Below, piece after piece: positions 32,909 to 42,090 of a stretch of DNA of 64,000 nt. The notes below the pieces were generated by a model. The model worked only from the letters and a program-made list of their open reading frames with translations, was not told the origin of the DNA and did no database searches. Position 1 is the stretch's first letter; every line of letters starts with the position of its first letter. The stretch lies in the NCBI GenBank assembly GCA_964494475.1, contig CAZBRS010000020.1:26284-90283 (forward strand), written 5' to 3'. The stretch comes from CAZBRS01 sp964494475 (GTDB taxonomy: Bacteria > Myxococcota_A > UBA9042 > CAZBRS01). Position numbers and translations under genes: made by a program.

Positions 32909-34327
32909 TCAGCGCAGGAGGACGATGGCGCCGCCGCGCACGTAGCGGACCGCGTCGGACACCGAGCGCACGTTCCGGAGTTGCCCGAGCACGTAGGGCA
33001 GGCGCAGGTAGAACTCGCGGAACGCGCGGCGCAGCAGGTCGGTGAGCTCGGCCTCGGTCATGGTCGCGGGCACGTACGAGACGTCGTACATGTTCATGGC
33101 GTCGAAGCCCTTGAAGCCCGGCTCGTCGCGGACCTCGTCGTAGATCGCCGTGCCGGGGAAGGGCGTGAGGCTCGCCACGTTCACGAAGTCGAGGTCCAGG
33201 CTCTTCATGTAGGCGATCGTCTGAAGCCCCTCGGCGCGGGTCTCGGTCGGCAGGCCGAAGATGAACATGCCGTAGGTCTGCAGGCCGGCGGCGCGGATGG
33301 CCGCTACGGCCTTGCGCGCCTGGTCGAGGGTGACGTCCTTGCGGATGCGCGCGAGCAGGCGCTCGGACCCGGTCTCGAGGCCGAGCAGGAGCCGCCAGCA
33401 CCCGGCGCGCTTCATGGCCGCCAGCAGCTCGGGGTCGACGGTGTCGACGCGGGCGCTGGCCGCCCAGCTGAGATCGAGGCGGCGCTCCTGCAGCAGCGCG
33501 CAGAAGCGCAGCACGCGCCGGCGGTCGAGGGTGAAGTTGTCGTCGTAGAACAGCACCTCGCGCACGCCGTGGCGCGCCTGCAGCAGCTGGATTTCGGCCA
33601 CCAGGCTCTCGGCGCTGCGCAGGCGCGTGCGCTGCACCGTGTGGCAGAACGTGCAGCGGCCCGGGCAGCCCCGCGAGCCGAAGACGGCCGCGAAGGGCAG
33701 CCGACGGTACGACTGGGGCGAGGGGCGGTAGGCGCGGAGCCCCAGGTGCTCCCGCTCGGGCAGCAGCATGGCGTCGAGGTCGGTGATCAGGGCGTCCTTC
33801 GGGGAGGCCACGACGCGCCCGTGCTCGCGGTACGCGAAGCCATCGAGCGGCCCCGGGGCGCGGCCCTCGCCCAGCGCCGTGGTGTACTCGGCGAAGACCT
33901 GCTCGGCGTCGCCGTAGAAGGCGGCGTCGGCCTCGGGGCAGTCGGCCAGGGCCTGGCCGCGCACGGCGTTGACGTGGGCGCCGCCCAGGGCGAGCGTGAG
34001 GGCCGGGAAGCGGGCCTTCAGGTCGCGCGCCAGGCGGCAAGCCTCGCTCCAGTTGAAGGTCACGCAGGAGAGCCCCACCAGGTCCGGGCGCTCCTGTTCG
34101 AGGCGGCGCAGCAGCTCGCCGGGGGGGGAGCACAGGCCGTCGACGATCGACACCTCGTGTCCGGCCCGGCGCAGGTAGGCCGCCAGGTACAGCAGCCCGT
34201 AGGGCGGCTGGAGCCCGAGGATGGGGCGGTTCCCTCCGAGCAGCTTCAGGGGCCCGCTGAACGCCTGGAAGCGGCGGGGCAGGATGCTGCTCATGGGCTG
34301 GGGAGGCGTGGCCAGGAGCACCCTCAC
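32909..34327 (-). CDS. B12-binding-domain radical SAM protein (rSAM 4)
   Basis: 472 residues from a GTG overlapping the stop of the upstream glycosyltransferase gene (GTGA). The N-terminal B12-binding-like domain includes PPYGLLYLAAYLRRAGHEV and LALGGAHVNAVRG. Cluster cysteines Cys221, Cys225 and Cys228 (RGCPGRCTFC). IFGLPTETRAEGL marks the SAM-binding region. Third in a minus-strand operon (radical SAM, glycosyltransferase, radical SAM) that converges on the plus-strand trio. Confidence 0.88.
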   Translation of the reverse strand: MRVLLATPPQPMSSILPRRFQAFSGPLKLLGGNRPILGLQPPYGLLYLAAYLRRAGHEVSIVDGLCSPPGELLRRLEQERPDLVGLSCVTFNWSEACRLARDLKARFPALTLALGGAHVNAVRGQALADCPEADAAFYGDAEQVFAEYTTALGEGRAPGPLDGFAYREHGRVVASPKDALITDLDAMLLPEREHLGLRAYRPSPQSYRRLPFAAVFGSRGCPGRCTFCHTVQRTRLRSAESLVAEIQLLQARHGVREVLFYDDNFTLDRRRVLRFCALLQERRLDLSWAASARVDTVDPELLAAMKRAGCWRLLLGLETGSERLLARIRKDVTLDQARKAVAAIRAAGLQTYGMFIFGLPTETRAEGLQTIAYMKSLDLDFVNVASLTPFPGTAIYDEVRDEPGFKGFDAMNMYDVSYVPATMTEAELTDLLRRAFREFYLRLPYVLGQLRNVRSVSDAVRYVRGGAIVLLR

Positions 34328-35424
34328 GGCGGCCCCCCGCCGGCCCGTCCCGCGCGCGCGTTGTGCCAGCGGGCCAGGAGCAGCCGCGCCCCGTCGACGA
34401 GGCCGAGCGTGACGCCCGCGAGCCACACGAAGCGCGTGACGACCATCCAGGCGAAGACCCGCAGGCGCCCGTAGCTGCCCATGCCGTCGCCGAGCCAGGC
34501 GAAGAACCGGCGATGCACCCCCAGGAGCGCGCCGACGCCCGCCACCTGCGAGAGCCCGGCCGCCGCCAGGCCCACCGGGCCGAGGACGACGCCCGCGAGC
34601 GAGCCCAGCATGAGGCCCGCGATCGCGAGCTGGAGCGCGATGGGCTCGCCGCTGTACAGGTCCCTGGTGACGAGCATGCCCGGGAAGCGGAACACGCTGA
34701 GCACGCCCACCCGCGAGAAGCTGAGCTGCTGCTTCAGGTAGCCGCGCCAGGTGTCGCGGAAGTGGTGCCGCACCAGGTTGTCGTGGCTCCAGAGGATGGT
34801 GTGGCCGCGCCCCGCGATCAGGTAGCCGAGCTCGGAGTCTTCGTTGGCGGCCACGGCCTTCTCGTGGGCGTGGTCCGGGCCCGGCGTCAGGTAGTACTCG
34901 GGGTAGCCGCCGACCTCGTCGAAGACCTCGCGCGCCAGGATGCAGTTGGCGGAGGTGGTCGTGCGCAGCCGCGGCGAAGGCAGGCAGAGGCGCCGGAAGA
35001 AGGCCTCGTACGACGCGAAGAGCGCGGCGGGCGGGTCGCCGTGGCTCACGACGTAACCGCTGCAGAGGACGCGGGCCTGGGGGTGGGCCGCCAGCAGGCG
35101 CCGATAGGTCGAGAGCCAGTCGTCCGGCACCGTCACGTCGGCGTCGACGAAGGCCAGCAACGCGCCGGTGGCGACCCTTGCCCCCTCGTTGCGCGCCACC
35201 GCCTGGCCCTTGTTGGCGGGCAGCTCGACCAGGCGGAACCCGGCCTCGGCGCAGAGGGAGCGGGCGAGCTCGAGCGAGCCGTCGCGGCTGCGGTCGTCGA
35301 CGACGATGACCTCGTGGTTCGGGTCGGTCTGACGGGCGAGCGCCCCGAGGCAGCGCTGCAGCGTGCCGAGCGCGTTGTAGACGGGCACGATGACCGAGAT
35401 TTTCGGGTGCCGGGCGTCTTCCAT
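34324..35424 (-). CDS. Family 2 glycosyltransferase with C-terminal membrane helices
   Basis: 366 residues from the ATG at 35424. The GT2 fold begins ISVIVPVYNALGTLQRCL; the nucleotide-binding and metal-binding acids are in VVDDRSRDGS and LAFVDADVTVPDDW, and the base region in ANEDSELGYLI. After residue 260 there are two to four hydrophobic segments (LQLAIAGLMLGSLAGVVLG, VGLAAAGLSQVAGVGALLG), so it is probably inner-membrane bound and acts on a lipid-linked acceptor. It lies five bases after rSAM 5 and overlaps the start of rSAM 4, linking the radical SAM chemistry to a glycosylated product (inference). Confidence 0.85.
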   Translation of the reverse strand: MEDARHPKISVIVPVYNALGTLQRCLGALARQTDPNHEVIVVDDRSRDGSLELARSLCAEAGFRLVELPANKGQAVARNEGARVATGALLAFVDADVTVPDDWLSTYRRLLAAHPQARVLCSGYVVSHGDPPAALFASYEAFFRRLCLPSPRLRTTTSANCILAREVFDEVGGYPEYYLTPGPDHAHEKAVAANEDSELGYLIAGRGHTILWSHDNLVRHHFRDTWRGYLKQQLSFSRVGVLSVFRFPGMLVTRDLYSGEPIALQLAIAGLMLGSLAGVVLGPVGLAAAGLSQVAGVGALLGVHRRFFAWLGDGMGSYGRLRVFAWMVVTRFVWLAGVTLGLVDGARLLLARWHNARAGRAGGGPP

Positions 35425-35429
35425 GCCAG

Positions 35430-36830
35430 CTAGCCCAGATAGTGATACAGCACCCGCGCCACCTCGGGCCAGCGCCCCGGGCCGAGCTCGCGCGCGAGCA
35501 GCCGCAGGCGCGCCGGTCGCAGGAAGAAGTGGGGGTAGGCGAAGCGCAAGAGCGCCTTCAGCTGGTCGGGCGGCACGTCGGACACCGGGAAGGGCTTGTA
35601 GAACAGGTAGCGATCCCAGTCGTGCAGGCCCGGCAGGTGCTCGAGGCGCTCGTACTCGGCCGAGCCGGGGTAGGGCGCGAAGATGCCGAAGTGGGCCAGA
35701 TCGAGCTCGGAGCCGGCGGCGTAGCGGATGGTGCGGAGCGCCGAGGCGTACGTGTCGCCGGGCAGGCCCAGGATGAAGTAGCCGAAGGTGATGACGCCCT
35801 GCTCGCGGACCATGTGCACCGCGTCGGCCACCAGGTCGAGGTTCAGGCGCTTGTGCACGTGCGCCAGGACCGCCTGGTCGCCCGACTCGATGCCGAAGCC
35901 CAGCAGGTAGCAGCCGCTCCGCTTCATGAGCGCCACCAGCGGCCGATCGAGGGTGTCGATGCGAACGCCGTTGGGGGTGCGCCACGAGATGTCGAGGCCC
36001 CGGCGCAGGATCTCGTCGCAGATGGCCGCGGCGCGCGCCCGGTCGAAGGTGAAGTTGTCGTCGATGAACAGGAACTCGTGTACGTCGCGGGCGCGGTAGA
36101 GCGCCTCGATCTCGTCGACCACGTGGCCGGGGCTGCGGCCGCGGAACGGCCTGCCGAGGGTGGCGTGCGAGGCGCAGAACGTGCAGCCGAAGGGGCAGCC
36201 GCGCGAGGTCATGATCACGGCCGTGCGCGCGCGCCGCTGCATGAGGTGCCAGGGCTTCGTGAAGTAGCGCTCGGACCGCAGCAGGTCCCAGGCCGGGTGG
36301 GGCAGGGCGTCGAGGTCGCGGAGCAGAGGGCGCGGCGGGTTCGTGACCAGGGCTCCGTCGCGGGGGTGCACCAGGCCCCGGATGCCCGTCAGATCGGCGC
36401 AGGGGCCGGAGGTCCGCAGCGCGGTCACGAGCTCGAGCAGGGGCTCCTCGCCCTCGCCGACGACCCCGAGGTCGGCGCCCGCCTCGGCCACGGCCCCGGC
36501 GCCGAGCGCGGTGGTGTGGATGCCGCCGAGCACCACCGGGACGCCGGGGAAGCGGGCCTTCAGCGAACGGACCAGGCGGATCGCCTCGGGGAACTCGGGG
36601 GTGGTGGCCGTGATGCCGAAGACGGTGGGGGCGTCGTCGCGGGACAGAGCGGAGAGATCGGCCACGTCGTCGGGGAAGCCCAGGTCGAGGACGCGCACGC
36701 CGTGACCGTGCTGGCGGAGGTAGGCGGCCAGCAGGAGCAGGTTCAGCGGGGGCGAGCTCGAGAAGGCGAAGCTGGCGGGCTTCAGCAGGACCGCCGCCAG
36801 GCCAGCGTCAGCAGTCGGCCGCGCGGGCAT
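35430..36830 (-). CDS. B12-binding-domain radical SAM protein (rSAM 5), paralogue of rSAM 3
   Basis: 466 residues; ATG preceded by GGAGGAG. Starts with VLLKPASFAFSSSPPLNLLLLA, near-identical in pattern to rSAM 3. Cluster cysteines Cys212, Cys216 and Cys219 (RGCPFGCTFC); ILGLPGDTYAS follows. About half or more of all positions match rSAM 3 by eye, including AAAICDEILRRGLD and DRPLVALMKRSGCYLLGFG, and the C-termini align to HYLG/HYLK. It heads the minus-strand operon with the glycosyltransferase and rSAM 4. Duplication in inverted orientation suggests two similar steps on related substrates. Confidence 0.88.
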   Translation of the reverse strand: MPARPTADAGLAAVLLKPASFAFSSSPPLNLLLLAAYLRQHGHGVRVLDLGFPDDVADLSALSRDDAPTVFGITATTPEFPEAIRLVRSLKARFPGVPVVLGGIHTTALGAGAVAEAGADLGVVGEGEEPLLELVTALRTSGPCADLTGIRGLVHPRDGALVTNPPRPLLRDLDALPHPAWDLLRSERYFTKPWHLMQRRARTAVIMTSRGCPFGCTFCASHATLGRPFRGRSPGHVVDEIEALYRARDVHEFLFIDDNFTFDRARAAAICDEILRRGLDISWRTPNGVRIDTLDRPLVALMKRSGCYLLGFGIESGDQAVLAHVHKRLNLDLVADAVHMVREQGVITFGYFILGLPGDTYASALRTIRYAAGSELDLAHFGIFAPYPGSAEYERLEHLPGLHDWDRYLFYKPFPVSDVPPDQLKALLRFAYPHFFLRPARLRLLARELGPGRWPEVARVLYHYLG

Positions 36831-36902
36831 GTTTCTCCTCCGTCAGGGGCCCGGGGGGTCTCCCCCAGGGCGCGTAGTGTACCACAACGCGCGCGCCGCG
36901 GC

Positions 36903-36930
36903 TTGACACGCTTCCCGAGCCCCCCATACT
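36903..36930 (+). promoter_or_regulatory. Putative promoter of rSAM 6
   Basis: A perfect TTGACA and CATACT are separated by 16 bp, 22 bp before the GTG at 36953, within the 122-bp divergent gap between rSAM 5 and rSAM 6. Confidence 0.45.
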
Positions 36931-36952
36931 CGCAGGCGAGAGGGGCCCCCAC

Positions 36953-38788
36953 GTGGCAAGACGACGGACGATCAGCCTGGTGGCGCTGAACCGCGATCGC
37001 GAGCACGAGCCGGGGTACAACCTCTCGAACACCTACGGGCTCTATGTGCTCACGTGGTACGCGCGGCAGGACGCGCTCGTGCGCCAGCGCTGCGACTTCG
37101 CGATCCGCGACGTGCCCTTCGAGGCGCGGCAGGGGCCGGCCGTGCAGGCGCTCGTCCGTGAGCCGGTCGACGTGCTGGGGCTGTCGTGCTCGACGTTGTC
37201 GACCGCGTGGGTCGAGCGGGTCATCGAGGCCTCCCGGGCGGTCGACCCCGAGCGTTTCATCCTGCTGGGCGGCGACTTCGTGTCGGTCGTGCTGGGGCGG
37301 GGCCGTGTGCCCATGAACGAGCGCGTGGTGGTCTTCCCGTGGGGCACGGGGCGTACCGAGGAGCCCTTCCTGGCCGTCATGCGCGCGTTGGCCGCGACCG
37401 GCACGCTCACGTCCGACGATCTCGAGCGCATCCCCGGCATCACGTGGTGGTCCAGCGACGGCGCTCGGCACGACAACCCGCCCGGCGAGTACGTGCCGCT
37501 CAGCCGCATCGCGTCGCCCTACCTCGCGGGCGAGCCGCCCATGCCCACCTTCGGCGACTTCCTCTTCGTGCGCGCCGGCTTCGGGTGCCTGTCGAAGTGC
37601 CGCTTCTGCATCTGGGGCGGCAAGGGGCACGGCGTGCGCACCATCGACTGGCCGCCCCTGGAGCGCGTGCGGGGCGAGCTGGCCCTGGCCGCGCGCGCGG
37701 GGGTCCGCGATGTCGAGGTGTGCGCCGAGGCCGTGAACTACAACGAGCCCTTCCTGCTCGAGCTGCTCGACGCCCTCGACTCCGACACGCTCGCGCGAAA
37801 CCGCGCTACGGTGTCGATCGTGCTGAAGACGTCGCACCTCACCGAGGCCCAGACGCGCGCCTTCCTCCGCCAGCCCGACGGGCTGCTCATGCTGCTGTGC
37901 GGCATCCAGAGCCTCGAGCCGAAGGCCGCCTCGGCCAGCGGGCGGAAGAGCATGCCCCTCGACGAGATCCGGCGTACCCTGGCGCCGCTGGCCGGGCACC
38001 ACCCCATCAAGCTGCCCTACCTCTTCCCGTTGCCCCACGAGCCGCTGCCGGTGTTCCAGAAGAACGTCGAGCGCTTGCTGACGTTGCCGAACGTGGCGAT
38101 CGAGGTGAACCAGCTGTTGACGGCGCCCCACCTCGAGTTCGGCCGCACCCCGGAGCGCTGGGGCTACCGCACCGAGGAGATCGAGGGCATCTCGTTCGCC
38201 AGCGCCTGCGAGGGCTTCCCCGAAGACGACGTCCTGCGGGCCCAGGAGTGGCTGCGCTCGTTGTCCGACGCGACCGACCTGCGCATCTGGGACGCCGAGC
38301 AGTGGCGCCGCCGGAGCGAGCTCGAGCCCGCCGTCGAACCGGGGCGGGAGGGGCAGGCGGTCGTGGGGGTGAGCGGCATCTTCCAGATCTCGACCTCGAT
38401 CTCGACCGCGACCGCGAACCGCCCCGAGCCGGCGGCGTCGCCCGAAGAAGCCCACCAGGCCGCGCCCCCGCCGAAGACCGGCGTCCGAGGCCTGCCCAAG
38501 GCCGACCAGGAGCGCCTGAAGACGCTGGTCCTCTGGTTCGAGCGCCGGGGCGTGCCCCCCGTCTTCGCGCCCGGCAAGGTGCTGCTAGAGGTCGGCGATC
38601 CGGCGCAGCAGGGCGGGCGCGCCCGCGTCGAGATCCGCAAGGCCTCCGACGATCCGTGCTACGCGCTCTTCGGCTCGCTGGCCGTCAGCTTCAGCGGGCC
38701 CGACCCCATGACGCCCACCACGCGCAAGCTGCTGGTCGCCGTGGCCCGGTTGCTCTCGCCCCAGGCGGGGTCACCGGCCGGCGGGTGA
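36953..38788 (+). CDS. Radical SAM protein with B12-like N-terminus and extra C-terminal domain (rSAM 6)
   Basis: 611 residues, GTG start. The first 150 residues are a Rossmann-like domain (RFILLGGDFVSVV); the radical SAM cluster is Cys212, Cys216 and Cys219 (GFGCLSKCRFC). This core diverges from the other members, with CIWGGKG directly after the cluster. A low-complexity linker (about 465-510) joins a C-terminal domain of about 95 residues (LPKADQERLKTLVLWF to VARLLSPQAG) that is clearly related to the C-terminus of the convergent MiaB-like protein. The two genes overlap by 18 bp at their 3' ends. Substrate unknown. Confidence 0.82.
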   Translation: MARRRTISLVALNRDREHEPGYNLSNTYGLYVLTWYARQDALVRQRCDFAIRDVPFEARQGPAVQALVREPVDVLGLSCSTLSTAWVERVIEASRAVDPERFILLGGDFVSVVLGRGRVPMNERVVVFPWGTGRTEEPFLAVMRALAATGTLTSDDLERIPGITWWSSDGARHDNPPGEYVPLSRIASPYLAGEPPMPTFGDFLFVRAGFGCLSKCRFCIWGGKGHGVRTIDWPPLERVRGELALAARAGVRDVEVCAEAVNYNEPFLLELLDALDSDTLARNRATVSIVLKTSHLTEAQTRAFLRQPDGLLMLLCGIQSLEPKAASASGRKSMPLDEIRRTLAPLAGHHPIKLPYLFPLPHEPLPVFQKNVERLLTLPNVAIEVNQLLTAPHLEFGRTPERWGYRTEEIEGISFASACEGFPEDDVLRAQEWLRSLSDATDLRIWDAEQWRRRSELEPAVEPGREGQAVVGVSGIFQISTSISTATANRPEPAASPEEAHQAAPPPKTGVRGLPKADQERLKTLVLWFERRGVPPVFAPGKVLLEVGDPAQQGGRARVEIRKASDDPCYALFGSLAVSFSGPDPMTPTTRKLLVAVARLLSPQAGSPAGG

Positions 38789-40228
38789 GAGGTAGCGCTC
38801 GATCACCTCGTACAGCTTCTGCGTCCTCGGGGTGAGGGCGCCGTCGTACGCGTGGCTGACGACCAGCCCGCCGAGGCGCAGGTACCCCGCGCGGCTCCCG
38901 TCGGCGGCCGCGATGGTCAGGCGCGTCAGCACCCCGGGTCGCGCCGGGTCGCGCCAGCGGAGCTCGACGGTGCCCGGCCCGAGCCTGGGGTGCACGCCCT
39001 TGGCGCGGAGCCACGCGAGCAGGGGCGCCAGCCTCGCGCGGTCGTCGGGGGCGAAGCCTTCGAGCGGTTCGGCTTGCGGGGAGGCGGAGGCCACCATCAG
39101 CGACCGATAGCCCTCGAGCGGGGTCTCGTCGCGCCCCGACTCGGATTTGGCCACGAACCTTTCGGGATCGCCCTGCTCGGCGAGCAGCCGGTAGCGGGCC
39201 TGGACCACGTCGGGCGGCACCTTCGGCGTGAGGCGCACGGAGCGCGTGCCCGGGCGCTCGGAGTACTGCACGAAGTGCGCGCGATCGAAGGCGCGCGCGG
39301 CCTCCAGCGACGCCCGGAAGTCGGCGTCGTCCTCGGTGGGGAAGCCGACCAGCAGGTTCGTGTGCACTTCGGTGGCGGGCGACAGGCGCTTCAGGTCGGC
39401 GACCACCGCGAGCACGTCGGCCACGGCGTAGCGGCGCCGCATGAGCTCGAGCAGCCGGTCGCTGCCCGACTGGAGGGGCACGCAGGCGTAGTCGAGCGCC
39501 AGGTCGGCCAGCACCTCGCGGAGGCGCGGCCAGATCTTCAAGAGCCACTGCGGCTCGAGGTAGTTGATGGCCACGTGCAGGCCCGCATCGACGGCCAGCA
39601 GGTCGCGGAGCAGGGTGGGCAGGTCGGTGCCGATATCGGCGCCGTAGCTGGCGCAGTCGTCGCCGAACAGGAAGAACCGCCGGGTGCCCGCCGCGTGGCC
39701 CGCGCGCACGTCGGCCACGATGGCCTCGCGGGGCCGGCTGCTGAGGCCGCCGATGGCGAACTTCACCGAACAGTAGCTGCAGGTGCCCAGGCATCCGCTG
39801 GCCACCCGGACGTGGCGGTAGCCCGAGCCCACGAAGGGGTAGGCGTACAGGCCCTCGTCGAGGCCCTCCGGCTCGACCTCGGCGAGGTCGCCGGCCAGCG
39901 ACGCCCGCGCGTTCAGCTCGGACAGATCCTTCACCACGGTCACGCCCAGGCCGTCGAGCCCGTGCTCGGGCATGCGGGGCAGGCAGCCGGTCACGATGAT
40001 CTCGGTCGACACCGCCACGCGGTCGCGGAGCGAGGTCACCAGGTCGACGCACTTGCGGGCCAGGGACGCCGCCGCGCCGCAGGTGGTCACGACGACGCAG
40101 TCGGCCGCACCCGGCTCGGCGACGACCTCCCAGCCGTTGGCCTCGAAGTGCCGGACGATCGCGGAGCCGCGGTGGGCGTTGGACTCGCAGCCGCCCACCG
40201 CCGAACAGAGGAAGAGCTTCTTGGGCAT
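38771..40228 (-). CDS. MiaB/RimO-like radical SAM methylthiotransferase homologue lacking TRAM
   Basis: 485 residues. The N-terminal UPF0004-like domain has the three Cys expected for the auxiliary cluster: Cys14 (GGCESN), Cys50 (TTCGAA) and Cys82 (TGCLPR). The radical SAM cluster is Cys146, Cys150 and Cys153 (SGCLGTCSYC). Core motifs such as PLQSGSDRLLELMRRRY and LVGFPTEDDADF fit methylthiotransferases. True MiaB, RimO and MtaB end in a TRAM RNA-binding domain; here the last 100 residues (FAPDDRARLAPLLAWL to RYLSPAG) instead match the C-terminal domain of rSAM 6. The target may therefore not be tRNA or ribosomal protein S12 (inference). Confidence 0.85.
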   Translation of the reverse strand: MPKKLFLCSAVGGCESNAHRGSAIVRHFEANGWEVVAEPGAADCVVVTTCGAAASLARKCVDLVTSLRDRVAVSTEIIVTGCLPRMPEHGLDGLGVTVVKDLSELNARASLAGDLAEVEPEGLDEGLYAYPFVGSGYRHVRVASGCLGTCSYCSVKFAIGGLSSRPREAIVADVRAGHAAGTRRFFLFGDDCASYGADIGTDLPTLLRDLLAVDAGLHVAINYLEPQWLLKIWPRLREVLADLALDYACVPLQSGSDRLLELMRRRYAVADVLAVVADLKRLSPATEVHTNLLVGFPTEDDADFRASLEAARAFDRAHFVQYSERPGTRSVRLTPKVPPDVVQARYRLLAEQGDPERFVAKSESGRDETPLEGYRSLMVASASPQAEPLEGFAPDDRARLAPLLAWLRAKGVHPRLGPGTVELRWRDPARPGVLTRLTIAAADGSRAGYLRLGGLVVSHAYDGALTPRTQKLYEVIERYLSPAGR

Positions 40229-40350
40229 CCCGCGCTGGCCCCGGCTGTCGACGCGCCGCGATGGTGGCAGAGAACCACGGCCGACTCAAGCCGAAGCGGG
40301 CGAACGGGCTTGCCGGGTTCGCGGCCGCTCCCTATCATCCGGACCTGACG

Positions 40351-42090
40351 ATGAAAGAACAGGGCGCGCACGTGCTTCGAAGCCCGTTCCATTTCGAGGA
40401 ACGCGTCGTCTCCCCGGAGGCCGATCTGCAGAGGGGCCGCCTGCTCGTCGCGGCCGCCAGCGTGGCGCTCTTCGTGGCCCTTGGCCTGACCCGCTACCTC
40501 CAGCACGCCAACCTGTCGCCCTTCGGGGCCTACTTCTACGAGTTCTTCTACGGGTACGTGCACCCCGCCGGCTACCCCCGCCTGCCCGAGGCCTGGCCTC
40601 TCGATTGCTCCACGCGATCCGTGACCTTCCTGGGGTGGGTCGCGGCCGTGCAGTACGAGCTGATCGCGATCGTCCTGGGGCCCAGCCAGTGGAGCCACCT
40701 GGCGGTCGGCGTGGCCATGAACGCGCTCACCTTCGCCGGGGGCCCGCTGCTCTACGAGATCGGCGTGCGCACCGGCCTGCCGGCGCGGCGGGCGCTGCTC
40801 CCCGCGCTCTCGTACGTGGCCTGCTACAGCCTGGTCGAGCGCGCCGGCTGGGACTTCGTGCTCCCCACCGCCACGGCCTGGTTCGCCGCGGTCTTCGCGG
40901 TGCAGCAGGGCCGACGCGTCCTCCTCGGGGTCGCCCTGTTCACGATCCTCGGCTCGTACCTGGTGGCGTACCCGAGCCTCGTGGCCTTCATCTGGCTGGT
41001 ACGTCGCTTCCAGCCGCGCGATCGTCCCGAGGTGCTCCCCCGGTGGTTCGCGATCGGCCTCACGGCCTTGACCGTCGCTACGTTCGTTGCCTTCGTGCTC
41101 ATGTTCACGGGGGTCCTGCGCACGACGTGGACCCTCGAGGCGTTGCGCTCGAGCAGCTTCCTGAGGGTGGCGGCGGCGCAGAACGTCGAGCACGTCGCGA
41201 CCGTCCTGGTCTTCAACCTGGCGGGGATCGCGGTGCTGTTCGCGTCGTTCGGCTTCCTGTCCCTCACGCGGAGCGTGTTCCTGCTGCTCGCCCTGCCCGA
41301 TGTGGGCTACTACCTGCTGGGCCGCCTGGAGCTCGGTCGGAGCCCCGTCGATCACGGCCAGATTCCCGTCACCGCCGCGCTGCTGGCCCTGGCGTCGATC
41401 GACGGGCTGCGGCGGCTGCCGACGCTGCCCCCGCGCCGCCAGAGGCTCCTCCTGGTGCTGGGGGTGGTCGGACCGCTGTTGCCGTGGGTGGTCGGCGGCC
41501 TCGCCCCGTGGTCACGGATCGGCGCCCTGCTCCCGTCCGTGGCTGCGACGCCCGCGATCGAGGCCGTGCACGAGGCGGTCGCGCGGATCCCGGAGGGCGC
41601 CCGCTGCGAGACCCACACGTCGTTCGCGCTGCTCGCCGAGACGCGCTGCCTGACCACGACCTTCTTCCAGCGCTATTCGGGGGCCCTCGCGAAGACCGGC
41701 AGTCACCCGGAGCTGCCCGCCTGGCTGCTGGTCGACCTCGCGCGCCTCGCGGGCCGGCGCGACCGCGAGGGCTTCACGGGCACGCTGGTCGAGACCGACG
41801 GGGGCTGCGCGATCGCCCGCGGCCTGCTCGCCGACCTGCGTCAGCGCCGCTGCGCCGTGGCGCTCGAGCGCGGCGAGATCGTGCTCCTGGGCTGCACCGA
41901 CCGGGCCGGGGGAGCGTCGGACGCGACGCTGGTCCGGCGCGTCGAGGCGGCCGCTGCCGAGTGCGTGCCCGAACGGCGCGACCTGCACCTCGAGGAGGCC
42001 CTGGGCCGTCGGGGCTGGGGCTCCTTCAGGAGAGACGGCTTTGAACGAGGCGCGACGCCAGCTTCAGGCCCATCGCGGCCTTCATGGTGA
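40351..42090 (+). CDS. Polytopic membrane protein, DUF2079/GT-C-like
   Basis: 579 residues from the ATG at 40351; the upstream extension of the frame is not protein-like. About ten hydrophobic segments span residues 35-400 (for example LLVAAASVALFVALGL, ALTVATFVAFVLMF, LLLVLGVVGPLLPWVVGGL). A soluble C-terminal part begins AIEAVHEAVARIPEGARCETH, like the end of DUF2079 or GT-C-type proteins where a periplasmic domain follows the helices. A lipid-linked sugar transferase or transporter is possible given two nearby glycosyltransferases, but no catalytic motif is firmly seen. The last 65 bp overlap the convergent rSAM 7 gene, so the true C-terminus is uncertain. Confidence 0.6.
   Translation: MKEQGAHVLRSPFHFEERVVSPEADLQRGRLLVAAASVALFVALGLTRYLQHANLSPFGAYFYEFFYGYVHPAGYPRLPEAWPLDCSTRSVTFLGWVAAVQYELIAIVLGPSQWSHLAVGVAMNALTFAGGPLLYEIGVRTGLPARRALLPALSYVACYSLVERAGWDFVLPTATAWFAAVFAVQQGRRVLLGVALFTILGSYLVAYPSLVAFIWLVRRFQPRDRPEVLPRWFAIGLTALTVATFVAFVLMFTGVLRTTWTLEALRSSSFLRVAAAQNVEHVATVLVFNLAGIAVLFASFGFLSLTRSVFLLLALPDVGYYLLGRLELGRSPVDHGQIPVTAALLALASIDGLRRLPTLPPRRQRLLLVLGVVGPLLPWVVGGLAPWSRIGALLPSVAATPAIEAVHEAVARIPEGARCETHTSFALLAETRCLTTTFFQRYSGALAKTGSHPELPAWLLVDLARLAGRRDREGFTGTLVETDGGCAIARGLLADLRQRRCAVALERGEIVLLGCTDRAGGASDATLVRRVEAAAAECVPERRDLHLEEALGRRGWGSFRRDGFERGATPASGPSRPSW

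Noticed and set aside
34324..35985. Glycosyltransferase read as a 553-residue protein with a long N-terminal extension
   Set aside because: The extension is out-of-frame sequence of the upstream radical SAM gene; the GT2 fold begins just after the ATG at 35424.
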